Assembly: GCA_009731375.1 (NCBI GenBank)
Contig: BJOX01000369.1
Span: 162,816-226,815 of the forward strand
Source of the DNA: Paulinella micropora
Lineage: Eukaryota > Cercozoa > Imbricatea > Euglyphida
Length of the DNA: 64,000 nt
Direction of reading: 5' to 3'
In this document: positions 39,325-49,797 of the stretch, in pieces
Position numbering within the stretch: position 1 is the first letter of the stretch
Layout of the letters: each line of letters begins with the position of its first letter
Notes under the pieces: generated by a model
Database searches by the model: none
What the model saw: only the letters and a program-made list of their open reading frames with translations
Told to the model about the DNA's origin: nothing
Program-made: the position numbers and the translations under genes

Positions 39325-42300
39325 TTATGCTCGTTCCCCAGGCCTGGGTGAGGTCCTGTTCCGTGACAACGGGGACGTTGAGAGGGTATGGGTCCTCGGC
39401 TGGTGTGGGGATTTGATGGTGGGCATAGGGGTTTCTTGGGAGGTAGGGGCGTCGAGCGCACCTAGCAGAATATCCTGTCGACTATGTTGCTCCGATGCGT
39501 CGGGGGTCAGTATTGCAGCCTGGGGTCCTAGGGCGGCCACCAGCAGTTGGTGAGCCTCCCTGGGGGTGTGGAGACGCGCCCTGAATAGTTCGGCGTAATG
39601 GGCAGTAGTGTCCTGGTGACTGGGGTGGAGGCGAGGTTTGGCTTGTCTTGCTTTGCGGTATAATAGGCACCGGTCTGCATCCCATTCAGCATTCTGGGTG
39701 GAGTGGTCCGGCATTGCCCGTAGTCTCGCGTCCATTTGACTGCGTTGATGGGTGCGGTTTAGTTGATCCCGTGCCCGGGCAATGGTGTTCGTGGCTTCTT
39801 TAAGATCCTCTTCCTGCTCCCGGGTTAGTGGTTGTATGATTTCCTTTTCTCGATGTGACCATAGCCTCATGATTGCCCTAGTCCCTGATTGGATGTCCAG
39901 GGTTCTGGCTAGTTGTTCCCATCGTTTCCACGTAAGGATTGGGTTTGGTGGTAGGTCACCTTTTGTTAGGAATCCGTGGATTTCCGTGAGGGTTTGTTGA
40001 AAGACCAGTCTTGTGGCGGGAATCTGTGTGGGTCGGCGTCGCTGGTCGCGCTGAGGTGGTGTGGTTGTGGGTTGAAGGGGTGATGTTTGGTCTCCTTGTT
40101 GTGGTGGGTGTGTGTCAGATGCAGCGGCGCGCGCTGCGGCGACTGCTCTGGTCATCAGCGCCTGTGGGCCTTGTTGGGTTGCTATGCTTGCTTGGACGCT
40201 GGTCTCGAATTTTTCCCGTTGGAGGGGCGTCCATTTCGAGGGTTTGTCTCGTGGCTCGTTCAATCTCTCGGGGTGATTATCCTGCCGGGGTTCCTGGAGC
40301 ATGTCTAGTGTTCTCTTTGTTCTCCAGTTCGGTCGGGTGGGTCGGGATGTTTTAGTAGGAATGGGTTCGTCTGGATCCCCTGGTCGGTATTGCTGTTCTA
40401 ATCTCATGCGGGCATTATTGAGTCTACCGCTTATCCAGTCCCCAAGGTTTGTTAGACCGTGGCGACAAAGGATGCCTGACCGAATCTTACTGTTCTCCTT
40501 TTCAATTGCATCGTAGTCTACGGGCGTGGGGGTCGTGCTATCCGAGGTGGGTTGACGAGTCGCATTGAAGTACGTTTTGTCCATTTGGAGTAACCGTGCC
40601 GCGACTTCGGCCCATTTCACGGGGGAGATTATAAGATCCTGTTTGTTGGGGTGTATGTCCGTGATCGCCTCTGGGGCGTCAGTAGCCTCCAGTTCTAGGA
40701 CCCCATCTTGGGCTCCGATATCTAAATAGATCCACGTAAAGCGCGGGGGTCTTTGCGTGGTTTTAGGTTTGAGTGTGTTGTGGCGGATAACTGGTAGGAG
40801 GACCCGTTGGGGGTTCAGCCACGGTGCTCTTGATGGCGGAAAGTAGCTCTTGTCCGGGTGGTATCGTCGATCATGTCGGAGGAGTATATTACACTCTACT
40901 GGTTGGCAGTTGATAAGGATAGAGTGTGGTTTTCTGTGTCGAATGTGTCCTATAACCTCGTGCAGTTTCAGCGTGTACCAGCATGGGATGAGGCATACGT
41001 GGTCTTGGAACAGGATGGTTTCCATGATGTGGCGTGGACATGGCTTTGTCTGTCCCGGGTGGGAATCCAGGGAGGGGATGATTATCTTGGTATCCATGGC
41101 TGCGGTTAAGAGCAGCATTTCTAAGACCCACTGTGCCGCTGAGGGGGGCATCTGGGTGTGGTATGTGCTCCATGGTGGGGATTTGGGGTCTGGGACGGTG
41201 ATGGGGAGTTTCGGATTGGGGAGGACTTTCGGCCCCTGTGGGGTGGGATCTATGTTGGCGGCTATGCATGCAAGGCCTAGTTGGCGTTGGGTCCCGGTTA
41301 ATATCGGGGAGGCAAGGCGGCCTGTGAGGGGTCGTGTTACCCATGAGGGTGGTGGTTTCGGTAGGTCGGGACATTTGGAGAGGTATTTGCGCAGGACGTG
41401 GGAATTGGAAGGTATGTGCCCGTGCTTGTACAGTGAAGATGTTTGTGTCCATGGGAGGCCGGCCGGTGCATTAAGGCGGGATTCCATATGGACTGCCTGG
41501 TTCAGAAGAGAAAGTGCGTGTTGTGAGATCACGTGTTTGCTTCTTTGTTCTTCCTCATTGCGGACCCTGTCTGTTGGTTTACGTAGTTTCTTGATCTTCA
41601 GGGCGAGGCGGTGGTGCCAGTGTTTGGGATCTCTTTTACGTATTGGGTGGGCGTCGCAGAGGTCTTGATGTGGTAGTGGGTCGGTTGGGTTGGCAGCGGC
41701 GATGGGGGGCTGAGGCGCCATGGTGGGTTTGGATGGCTTAATCTGATTGTATACCAGTACTGTTCCATGTTTTCCTATGAATCCCCATCCCTGTTTAGGA
41801 GGGAGGATAGACAGTTTGGTATCGTCAAGGCATATCCATGTCCCGTCGGGTTGGGGGGTCAGGAATACCAGGTGGGGGAGCTCCTGGTCTGGGGCGCTCC
41901 GTCTGCAAATAGCTCCGTCTAGTGTATATCCGTGCTGACCCTTACCTCCCCAGCTATCAGGCTTGACCCAGAGTTTTTCCTGGATCGTCAAGCGAGGCGG
42001 GGGCAGATCTTTTATAACCTCGTCGCGCTGTGGTAAGGGATGTTGGCCTGGGTTGGTGTGTGTGATGGCGAACCAAAGGGTCAAGGGTCTGTTCATTAGG
42101 GACTGTTCTGTCTCAAGGATGTGGCTGCAGCGGGAGCACTTGCGGTCGTCCTGGCGTCTGCGCCAATGTTGCAGGAGGGATTCCAGGGAGAGTTGAGATC
42201 CTGGGAGGGGCCTGTCCTGGGGAGTATTCAATTCAATGATGGGATCAATGCGTTCGCTGGATGTTGATCCACCGCAAGCGTAGCATTGGCTGCTGGAGGT

Positions 42301-42387
42301 GATTTGACATTGCCATTTTGAGATTCTGTTGCTCCCATCCTGGTCTTCGATCATTCGAAGGAGAGCGTGGATACCATGCATCCCCAA
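39325..42387 (-). CDS. LINE polyprotein: USP-like domain C-terminal part plus unrecognised region
   Basis: A 1020-codon open frame. Residues 5-12 (HGIHALLR) sit where the QDAxEFL box of ubiquitin-specific proteases is expected. Paired cysteines at CYAC (35, 38) and CSRC (84, 87) look like the USP zinc ribbon. Residues 153-190 read GYTLDGAI, then PHLVFL (His172), then WICLDD (Asp188/189), the order of the catalytic His box and the following Trp-Asp word. The catalytic Cys box lies upstream in the neighbouring frame (42.58 kb). Residues ~250-700 look globular but unrecognised; ~700-1000 are charged and Gln/Pro-rich. It would be expected to cleave ubiquitin or ubiquitin-like conjugates or the polyprotein itself; this is inference. 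Confidence 0.65.
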   Translation of the reverse strand: MGMHGIHALLRMIEDQDGSNRISKWQCQITSSSQCYACGGSTSSERIDPIIELNTPQDRPLPGSQLSLESLLQHWRRRQDDRKCSRCSHILETEQSLMNRPLTLWFAITHTNPGQHPLPQRDEVIKDLPPPRLTIQEKLWVKPDSWGGKGQHGYTLDGAICRRSAPDQELPHLVFLTPQPDGTWICLDDTKLSILPPKQGWGFIGKHGTVLVYNQIKPSKPTMAPQPPIAAANPTDPLPHQDLCDAHPIRKRDPKHWHHRLALKIKKLRKPTDRVRNEEEQRSKHVISQHALSLLNQAVHMESRLNAPAGLPWTQTSSLYKHGHIPSNSHVLRKYLSKCPDLPKPPPSWVTRPLTGRLASPILTGTQRQLGLACIAANIDPTPQGPKVLPNPKLPITVPDPKSPPWSTYHTQMPPSAAQWVLEMLLLTAAMDTKIIIPSLDSHPGQTKPCPRHIMETILFQDHVCLIPCWYTLKLHEVIGHIRHRKPHSILINCQPVECNILLRHDRRYHPDKSYFPPSRAPWLNPQRVLLPVIRHNTLKPKTTQRPPRFTWIYLDIGAQDGVLELEATDAPEAITDIHPNKQDLIISPVKWAEVAARLLQMDKTYFNATRQPTSDSTTPTPVDYDAIEKENSKIRSGILCRHGLTNLGDWISGRLNNARMRLEQQYRPGDPDEPIPTKTSRPTRPNWRTKRTLDMLQEPRQDNHPERLNEPRDKPSKWTPLQREKFETSVQASIATQQGPQALMTRAVAAARAAASDTHPPQQGDQTSPLQPTTTPPQRDQRRRPTQIPATRLVFQQTLTEIHGFLTKGDLPPNPILTWKRWEQLARTLDIQSGTRAIMRLWSHREKEIIQPLTREQEEDLKEATNTIARARDQLNRTHQRSQMDARLRAMPDHSTQNAEWDADRCLLYRKARQAKPRLHPSHQDTTAHYAELFRARLHTPREAHQLLVAALGPQAAILTPDASEQHSRQDILLGALDAPTSQETPMPTIKSPHQPRTHTLSTSPLSRNRTSPRPGERA

Positions 42388-42444
42388 GCCACGGTACTCT
42401 TAGCGGGGCCCAGGTACCCATCCCTCTCTTGGGGGTCAGGATTG

Positions 42445-43812
42445 TCAGAGTATTACTGATGAGATGGAGGGTGTGTTGAGGTGAGCCCGATTGAGGCAGT
42501 CTCTGTTGCCGGTCCATGCTTGTACAGTTTGTGGTAAGTCCCGTGTTGATGCTAATGCTTGCATGGTGGTAATGATCCAGCACATGGTTCCAGGGTTATG
42601 GATTCCTCGGCGGTTGCACGTGTTCCCTGTGGGGAGTGGCTCCTTGGACGGCTGGGTAGTGGCAGTGGACTTTCTCTTTCCCCCTACCTGCGTGTGGATA
42701 TCGACATGGGGTTCCCGGGGCGGCTGTTGGCGTTTAGGCCCAAGGGGCTTTCCTCCCTTCCCTGGGGGTTGTCGATGGGAAGGCGTGGGCAACCTCATGG
42801 TCCGCTGGGGCTCATGGTCTCTGGCTGCTGGAGTAAACTCACTGCTAATGTGTATCTTCCGCCGCCGGACTGTGACGATTCGCGGAGGCGGATGAAGTGT
42901 CGCTTGGAGCACTTCTGCGTTTTGGTCTTTCCCGTCGCGTTTTGGTGAGCCTTCATCTCCTTCTGCGGTTGAGTCTGTCTCGTCCTGGGCTCCTAAGGCG
43001 GCCTCGGATTGGTTTTCCTCCCCCTCCGATTGGTCCACCCCTTCCGATGCGTCTTGATTTTCCTCCCTTTCCGATTCGGATTGGTTGTCATCACCTTTCT
43101 CCTCTGATTGGTTTTTCTCCTCTTCCGATTCGTCCGCGTCTTCGGATGAGCTGGACGACGAGGTCGAGTCTGATGGGTCCTCGAGTGGACTTCGCTGTGT
43201 AGTGAATGAGACCCGTTTGACCGGAGGTCCCTGTTTTGTGGAGAGGAGTGGGGCTGGTGCCTGGCGGTGGGTCTTCAGTTGGGTAGCTGGTTCAGATTTT
43301 ACCACGGCCTTGGGCGGGGGTCCCTTCTCAGTGTTCGAAGGAGCCTTGGACTTCGCTGTTCTCGGAGTCTGTGTCGGCTTTTGTGGTTTGGCCGCTGTGA
43401 GCGCTATCTGTCTTGGGGGTGCCTGTGGGTTCTTCTGTTTCCCCTGTTGGAGTGTCAGTGAAGCGGGGGATGGTGTAGGATGTGGTGGTTGTTTCGGTTT
43501 AGTTGGTGGGGGTTGCTCCCCTTGCGCCGGGCCTGTGGTTGGGGGTACCTCCACGGCGTGGGTGAGCTTGGCACGTTTAGCTTTCATCTTCATGCGTTGC
43601 CGGTACCGCTTCATGGCTCGTTTAGTGTGTTGGACAGGTATGGGTGTGACCGGGTTGGAAGCTTGTCGTGGAGCAGGTGGACGCTGTATAGGTGGTGGGG
43701 CCTCTTGCAAGGCCGGGATAGTCGTGGTTGTGGGAGGGACGGTCAGCGCCGCCCAGATAACTCTTGGCCGCCCATTGTAGGTGTAGTGGTGGCGTGGGCG
43801 GCCATTGTGCAC
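42445..43812 (-). CDS. LINE polyprotein: acidic/proline-rich linker and USP-like Cys box
   Basis: A 455-codon frame. Residues ~50-330 are low-complexity: a basic patch (KRAMKRYRQRMKMKAKRAK), Pro/Gln-rich stretches and a Ser/Glu/Asp block. Near the C-terminus it reads GIHNPGTMCWIITTMQAL (Cys about 411), closely shaped like the USP Cys box (G-x-N-x-G-x-x-C, then a helix). The frame stops at 42445. The protein appears to pass through another frame (GMGTWAPLRVPWLG at about 42440-42390) before rejoining the 1020-codon frame, so two small compensating indels are likely. Confidence 0.65.
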   Translation of the reverse strand: MHNGRPRHHYTYNGRPRVIWAALTVPPTTTTIPALQEAPPPIQRPPAPRQASNPVTPIPVQHTKRAMKRYRQRMKMKAKRAKLTHAVEVPPTTGPAQGEQPPPTKPKQPPHPTPSPASLTLQQGKQKNPQAPPRQIALTAAKPQKPTQTPRTAKSKAPSNTEKGPPPKAVVKSEPATQLKTHRQAPAPLLSTKQGPPVKRVSFTTQRSPLEDPSDSTSSSSSSEDADESEEEKNQSEEKGDDNQSESEREENQDASEGVDQSEGEENQSEAALGAQDETDSTAEGDEGSPKRDGKDQNAEVLQATLHPPPRIVTVRRRKIHISSEFTPAARDHEPQRTMRLPTPSHRQPPGKGGKPLGPKRQQPPREPHVDIHTQVGGKRKSTATTQPSKEPLPTGNTCNRRGIHNPGTMCWIITTMQALASTRDLPQTVQAWTGNRDCLNRAHLNTPSISSVIL

Positions 43813-43995
43813 CGGGGAGGTTGTCCGGAAGCACCAGGAGGGTTTTCCAATCTTGCTGGGTCGCCCAGATGTCCCGTTCCCACGATGGGGTGCCTACAGT
43901 GTTGGCCTTGGCAGATGCCGCTGCTATGGTTTTAATTTGGGAAATCTGGTCATATCCCAGTTGGATCAAGGGGTTTTGGAGAAGTGTGCTGATGG
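43750..43995 (-). pseudogene. Frame-shifted bridge in LINE polyprotein
   Basis: Between the 938- and 455-codon frames, which share one phase, the shared phase has several stops. A different phase is open and protein-like here (LIQLGYDQISQIK, then ERDIWATQQDWKTLLVLP). The simplest reading is an indel near 43980 compensated by another near 43750. Confidence 0.55.
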
Positions 43996-46949
43996 TGAAT
44001 TCGCCCAGGAGCTGCTGGACGGGGAGCGATGGTCGGGGGAGATCGGTGTGCGAAGGGGGTGTGGGGTCTCCCCGGATCCGAATATAAAATGATCCGGGGC
44101 TGGCATCCCCTGAGGGAGTAGCGTAGAGGGGTGGGGTGAGGATGAGGTGAGCGGTGATGGAAGGAGTGTCTTATTAGCTCTCCTAATGATCGCCTGCTTC
44201 TTTTTCGGTGGCGGTTTGCAAGGGTTTGGATCCTCCCTCCCTGTCCTCATGGTGGATAAAGTCAGCATGCCTGCACGATTCCGTGCTGGCTGTGGTCGTT
44301 CGTTGTTCAGGGCATCCTGGGGTTCGGTCAGAGCAGAAGGGGAGATCTTTCCGGTCTCTCCTGGCATTCCAGTGATGGGAAGGATCCCTCGAGCGGGGCC
44401 TGCGGATGTGGTAGTCGAGGCTCCCTGTCTCGATGTATCTGAGCGTTTCCTATCCGTATCCCCGGCGTGCCCACCCGTGGTCAACTGGCATGCTGGGCGG
44501 TCTGTGGGAGGGCGGGTTCCCTGTGCAGTTGGGTTTTGGGGGGGATTAGGTGTCGCCCGGTCCCTGGGTTGTATCCATGCTTGGTAACCGCTTGGGGAGG
44601 AAAGGAAGGTTTTGACGTGCAATTCGATGGTGTCCTCTTCCGTGCCGGCCGTGTGGTTGAGCGGACCTGCTACGACGCCTAGCTCTACCTTCTTGTGAAT
44701 GACTTCAGCTGTGCCGAGCGCAGATATCCAGTCCTTGACTTCCTGCTGTATAGGCAGGGTGGGTCCTTGTAACTGGTATGTGTTCGGGTGGAGCCAAATT
44801 ATGAGGGGGTTGTTCCTGCTCGGCACGGACCTGAGGCTGGGTGTCTGACCAAATGTGGTTCCTACTAGCTCTCGTTTGAGGGTCTTGGAGAGGATGAGCA
44901 GGGTCCATTGCCTCCTGGGGCTTGTAAGGAGCAGGGGGGTCAGCACGTGCTTGTAGTATGATCGTTGTCTCAGAAACCTCGTGATCTGTCTACTTATGTC
45001 TTGGGGGCCCGGAGGTGAGAGGATATGATTAGTAAGTAGGCATTGGCGGTGCTCCCCGAAGTCTGCCCTGCGTTTTAGAATCTGTGTGATCTTGATTCCG
45101 ATCTCCGGGATGGGGTTATAGGTGCGGCCGGGAGGGGGAGCGTGTTGGGGAGGTGGGTGACTTGTCCCTGATCCCAGTGGGTTTTTTGAATCTTCCTGGG
45201 ACATCTTGGTTTCTCCCGTGTCTCGTTGAGTTCTGGTTAATGTCAGGCGGATCGGAGGTTGTTTATCCCGAAGGGCTCCTGCCGATGAAGTAACATCAGG
45301 ATGGGGTGGGCGTTCGTCCCCTTGGTCGCCGAGGGGGGATGAGGTATTCTGGGTTTGGTGTGTCGGTGTTATTTGGGTCCCTGGCCGTGCAGGGGGGGAG
45401 GACCCGCCCCCATTGCCCTGGTCCACTTGTGAGGTTGTCGATATCGGTAGAGGGGGGGCCTGGTTGCTCATTCCTGGGGGGGTGTCCACTGAGGCCCTTG
45501 TCTGTTGCTCTTTGCACTTGTCTGGTGTGGGGGTTGTGGGGGGCGGCGGAGTGTTCCGGGATTGCTGACGTTTTTCCTCCTGCTCAAGGCGCCAGCCCTC
45601 AGCTTCGTCGTTGATGAGATGTTCAAGATCGATCTCGTCGTCCGAGTCAGCTCTCGCTGTCGGCGGAGACTTGCTGCGGCTTTTGCGAGTGACTCCCTCG
45701 AAGATATGCGGGGCCGATGGCTGAGGCGGAGAGGTGGTTTTTCTTAGGGAGCCTGTGGGGAGAGATGGGTGGGTGGATGGTGGTGTGGCTGGGGCCTCGA
45801 TGCCCTTGGCCGGCGGAATTTCCGGTTGAGGTAGGTTCTGGTTTTGAGACGTTGTTGGTTCCTTCAGAGAAGCTGTGGCCTCCGGTATTTCCGGTGGACA
45901 GGGGTCATTTCCCTTGGTCGTTGCCGGATCTGGTCGAGGGTTTGGAGCTGCTTGGGGTTGTTTGCCTAGGTCCGGGTGCATGGGGACTTTGGCGAATGGT
46001 TTGGGTCCCTGGCGGATGACCAGGCGGCCTCCTTGTACTGCGGGGTCAGGTACTTCCCGAACCCGGCTACACCGCACCGCCCCCTTTCTTGAGTAAAAGG
46101 TAACCCGATATGTGGGGTAGTCATCTGATGGATCTTCTGGACGGTATTCGGGGTAGTGGGCAATCTGTGTAATCATACCACAGTGCCAGAACCCCTGATT
46201 CAGCCATTGGAAATCACCTCGGTAGTCGAATCCTATGGGTGGTCGATCGGGTGTCCGGCGTTGGACTACTACTCTTCGGTATTCTGGCGCGACTTGGTCG
46301 ATGCTTCCTCCTAAGATTTTCCGTTCCATAGCGGAGACATGGTCAAGGAATCCATTTGTCCACTGGGGGTCGATGAGGAGGAACCATCCTTGTCGGGCAG
46401 TCTTGATCGATGCGATGTGGTATCTAGGGTATGTCCCTGGACATTCCTCCCTGGCCTGGGTCCTGTGAAAGAGGCGCAGGTTGGCGGCTTGTTGTGCTGC
46501 CGATCGCGTACTTGGTCCCCAGAACATGCCGTCTTTCGTCGTGGTAAGGACTTGTTGACGGATCTTTGCTTGGTTGAAGAGTATGGCAGTCGGAGCTGCC
46601 CATTTTGAGTCCGGGGGGCATATCATACTAGTACTGAGGTCTGCGTGAATGGGGACCTCTGGGCGGTATAGTAGGACACAGAAGTGGTGTCTGTCGGATT
46701 GTTTGAACCGTGTCGACTGTACTATTTCCTGAAAAATCATAGTACTGTGTATGCCCCGAAGATGCATGAGGGTGTTCGTCATGATGGCCTGCCGTACCTC
46801 TTCGTCCCGCTGGATTAAGGCGATAGTTCGGGGGTGCCATGGGGGTGTTAGGGGTTTTCCCTCGTCGATGTGGTCGGTCTGCGTGACTGCCGGAATCCTA
46901 CCGTTCTGCGGGGTGTGGAGGCCAATGTATTCCAGAATCGAAGTAGACT
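43966..46949 (-). CDS. LINE long ORF, N-terminal region, function unrecognised
   Basis: The first Met is at 46782 (938 codons), but the frame stays open and protein-like upstream to about 46949 (EYIGLHTPQNGRIPAV), so the true start may be elsewhere or the 5' part lost. Residues 1-235 look globular (DGMFWGP, GWFLLIDPQW, GFDYRGDFQWLNQGFWHCGM). Residues ~235-530 are Pro/Thr/Gln-rich. Residues ~530-730 look globular again (RQWTLLILSK, NNPLIIWLHP) and loosely recall a Ulp1-like protease, without an identifiable catalytic triad. The tail is low-complexity. I do not recognise a function. No CCHC knuckle was seen. Confidence 0.6.
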
Positions 46950-47603
46950 CTCAAGTGGTTTTTGCTTTTAGACTCCCGACGGACTCTATCTCCTTTCCCA
47001 TTTCATATACCACCCAACAAGTTAGTGTTTTCTGCAGGCATGTACGATAGTCATATTCACATATTTTGATAGGCAACTGCTATTTCGAATAGGCTAAGGC
47101 AGGTCACATAATACTATTTACCGCTTTGAACACGTAGTGATAGTGTTGGCCTTATGCTCCGTCATGATGTATGATTGGGTACACTATATCCGTCCTGCCT
47201 TTGCATGTTGATACTACCTTGATCAATGCGTTGACACATATACGCACGCACATATCGCATTGATCTACATCTGCAATCTCTTTGATTCATTTTTCTTTTT
47301 ATACTTATTTACACATCATTTGGTCAATCATCTGTTTCGATCGCAACTCCAACCTACCGTTATGGTCTGGGGGGGGGGGGGGGGGGGTTGGGAATNNNNN
47401 NNNNNTTAATATTGTGTTAAACTTTCTTTAAGTTTTTACTTCAAGTTTACACTTCTATTTTTAGTTCCGTTACTTCATTTTTCAACTGTCATAACTTGTA
47501 GTTGTTACGTTTTCAACTGCCGTTAACAGATCAATTTATTTCCTTTAACAGCTAGCTTTTTAGAAAAAGCTTGACTATTGCTTTTTTCCCCCATATCTGA
47601 AAG
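46950..47603 (-). other. Spacer between the two LINE reading-frame blocks
   Basis: AT-richer than its neighbours and without a coding frame. It has a G run at 47371-47387 and a 10-base gap at 47396-47405. It may be an inter-ORF region or a junction between two insertions. Confidence 0.6.
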
Positions 47604-48377
47604 TTAGGTCGATGATCCCTGGATATCGTGGAATCGTGCGGCAAGAAGTGGTTCTATCCCGTAACCAGTTGAATCGCTTTGTGGCTCATCGGCCTGGTTC
47701 TTTGCTTTCCAGGCTGCTAGTGTTTGTTGAAGGTTTGTGTTGCCCTGTGCGATCCGGGGGCGGAGGGGCGGGGGTATCTCCGCCCAGGTGGTGAAGACTC
47801 TAAATGAGATGCTTATACGGCGGGTCGGGTCATTTGGACGGTTAGGAGGCATGCTCACTTTGTGGAGTTGAAACCTGTTGAAGGTGTGGAAAGTGCCATT
47901 GTTGAGGATAAGGGCTTGTCCATCTAGTTTGGCGCGCGCTTGCTGGCCATACGGCATAATCCGGAGCTCCGCGGTTGGTCCGAAGCTGAGGTTGATCACC
48001 TCGTCGTGGGACATGAATCGTTCGTCGTCTCGGTGGAAGCCGAGTACCGTCTCTTCCTGTGGGTTGTTATTATAAACTGTGATCAGGGCTCCTGTTATCG
48101 GGACCCATGTTTTATAGCGTAGTAGGTCCCACACTTCCTGGGTTAGGGAGGGGACTAGCACCGGGCGGAGTGACTTCCCACCGAAGTCATATCCTAGAAT
48201 GCCGTTGCTGTCCGGTGCCTGTGCCAGTAGGTGGGATCGCGTCATAAATTTCACCGTTGCCTGACCTATGGGTGTTTTTTCCATATCTCTGAGGATTCCC
48301 CTGCATAGTTTTTCCCAGAACGCAGGTGTGGATCTGTCGGGGCTCCCTGTCTCGGTGGGCTTTCGCTTCCTTGATGC
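47604..48377 (-). CDS. AlkB-like Fe(II)/2-oxoglutarate dioxygenase domain of LINE ORF1
   Basis: The first Met is at 48284 (226 codons), but the frame is open back to the stop TAA at 48378-48380. Counting from that Met, the metal ligands are in GFHRDDE (His84, Asp86) and LHKVSM (His141). The 2-oxoglutarate-binding pair is in RRISISFR (Arg156, Arg162), matching the H-x-D...H...R-x5-R pattern of AlkB proteins. ALITVYNNNP before the HxD and INLSFGPTAELRI after it fit the fold. All expected catalytic residues are present. The family removes alkyl groups from DNA or RNA bases, so this could repair or protect element RNA or cDNA (inference). AlkB domains occur in some plant RNA viruses; I know of none in a LINE. 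Confidence 0.85.
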   Translation of the reverse strand, partial: ASRKRKPTETGSPDRSTPAFWEKLCRGILRDMEKTPIGQATVKFMTRSHLLAQAPDSNGILGYDFGGKSLRPVLVPSLTQEVWDLLRYKTWVPITGALITVYNNNPQEETVLGFHRDDERFMSHDEVINLSFGPTAELRIMPYGQQARAKLDGQALILNNGTFHTFNRFQLHKVSMPPNRPNDPTRRISISFRVFTTWAEIPPPLRPRIAQGNTNLQQTLAAWKAKNQADEPQSDSTGYGIEPLLAARFHDIQGSST

Positions 48378-49797
48378 TTAGAGAGTCATGACGACGTCAG
48401 GAACGTCAGGTGCACGCAGGGTAATAGGTGGACCTCGCATCCACCATGGATATGCCTGGGGCTCTGGGATGTGGGAGTGACGCGGTATGGTTGGGAGGAA
48501 GAATGTAGAGTGTGACGGGAGGAGTTGTGTGGAGTGCCCTGTAGGGGTCTCCGCCCCCAGGTCAACCCGTTGGTATAGCACTGCCGTGATGGTTTCGTAA
48601 ATATTAAGGTGTAAGAGTTCCGTAGGTACTGTCTGGAGTGCTGAGTTAGGAGGATCGTCAGGCAGGATGACTCTCTTAAATACTGCTGTGAGGTCTTGGT
48701 CCCGCAAATGGTCCAAGATGAGGCATCGACTGTCGTCGTGGAGTCTCCAACCATGATGGGGGTGCCTTATTACTGCCATCCAGTGGCAGTCGTTGACCGT
48801 GGGCCCTTTGTGTAGTAGGAAGGAGATCGGCGTGCAGATGACCTCTCGGTTGATCGTGTAAATAGGTGAGAAGTAAGCAGAGATCTAGGTGGTTCAAGTC
48901 TACCAGGAGGAGGTTGTTATTTATCGATTGGCCAGCGGTGGATGTTACCCTTCTTTCCCCGTCATAGGCTATGCGGTTGACCTCTATGTTAAGAAAGTCT
49001 GGGGGGATGCAATCGAGCCATTCCCGGGAGGATTGGGATATGGCGTGTCGTGTTTTTTCCGGGCAGTCGCATTTGTACGTCTCGGTATCCGGGATTTTGT
49101 GGATTGCAAGTTCGTTCCGGATGCACGTCTCAATCCGTACTGGTGCTAGCTGCACGTTCGTTGGACTGAGGGACGCCGGCAGTATGCAGCGTAGAGTCGG
49201 GAAACTGGATGGGGTGTGCCGGATGGAGTGATAGTGGCACCTGTGGCAGTTGATCTCCGTCATCGTGCGCATTTGGATACTGGGGTGCAGGCGTTCTCTT
49301 GTGTCGCTTTCGCTAAGACGTTCCGTAGTACCCGGCACGGGGAGCCCCTTTGTATCCGTTGACGGTTGTGACGTTGGAATGCCCTCGGTCAGTTGCAATA
49401 GGATGTGTGTGAGGAACTCGTGTGCACACCCTGGTTGGGAAGATGGGGTACTCTTTGTAGGGGTACGCATCTGCGGTACGTGCGGTTTGCATTGTTTGTA
49501 TATCGCGCCAGTCATCATCCCCGGTTTCTCCTCGCATATGATTGCTAGGACCTGGGCTAGTCGTAGGATCGTGTTCGTATCAGTGTGGGTTGTGAGGTCA
49601 GGGGCTACGGCCATCCTTTGGATCAGCTGTGTTATCGGTTGTTCGCGCCAGGAACCTGTGGGGAATGATCGTTGCATCCAAATAACTAGTGGTGTAATGT
49701 ATTGGATAACGCTGTTAGCGAAGCACGTCTGGCCCCAGTTAGGCAGCGTTTTCCAGTAGCCATTAAGTAGTCGGGGCGTGGATGTGGGTGGGGTCAT
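48378..49797 (-). pseudogene. USP-like (C19) cysteine protease domain of LINE ORF1
   Basis: The frame starting at Met 49797 has the Cys box PNWGQTCFANS (Cys25), then PGCAHEFL at about 122-129 in the place of QDAxEFL, and paired cysteines CHRC (184, 187) and KCDC (243, 245) as in the USP zinc ribbon. The catalytic His region is in another frame: FLLHKGPTVNDCHWMAV (His just before 48779), followed by WRLHDD. The frame change lies near 48870. Cys, His and the downstream Asp are all present. The second frame ends at TAA 48378-48380 and the AlkB domain continues in the same phase. The likely role is cleavage of ubiquitin-like linkages or polyprotein processing (inference). Confidence 0.7.

Noticed and set aside
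35426-43780. Plus-strand open frames opposite the LINE (up to 272 codons)
   Set aside because: They are shadows of the minus-strand coding frames, which carry the recognisable motifs.
39325-46782. An apurinic/apyrimidinic endonuclease domain in the LINE
   Set aside because: I looked for the QE, GDFN and SDH-type motifs and found none. RLE is the only endonuclease seen, though a very divergent one cannot be excluded.
44000-46782. A SET domain in the long LINE ORF (LIDPQWTNGFLDHVS)
   Set aside because: The resemblance to the NHxC region is superficial and other SET motifs are missing.
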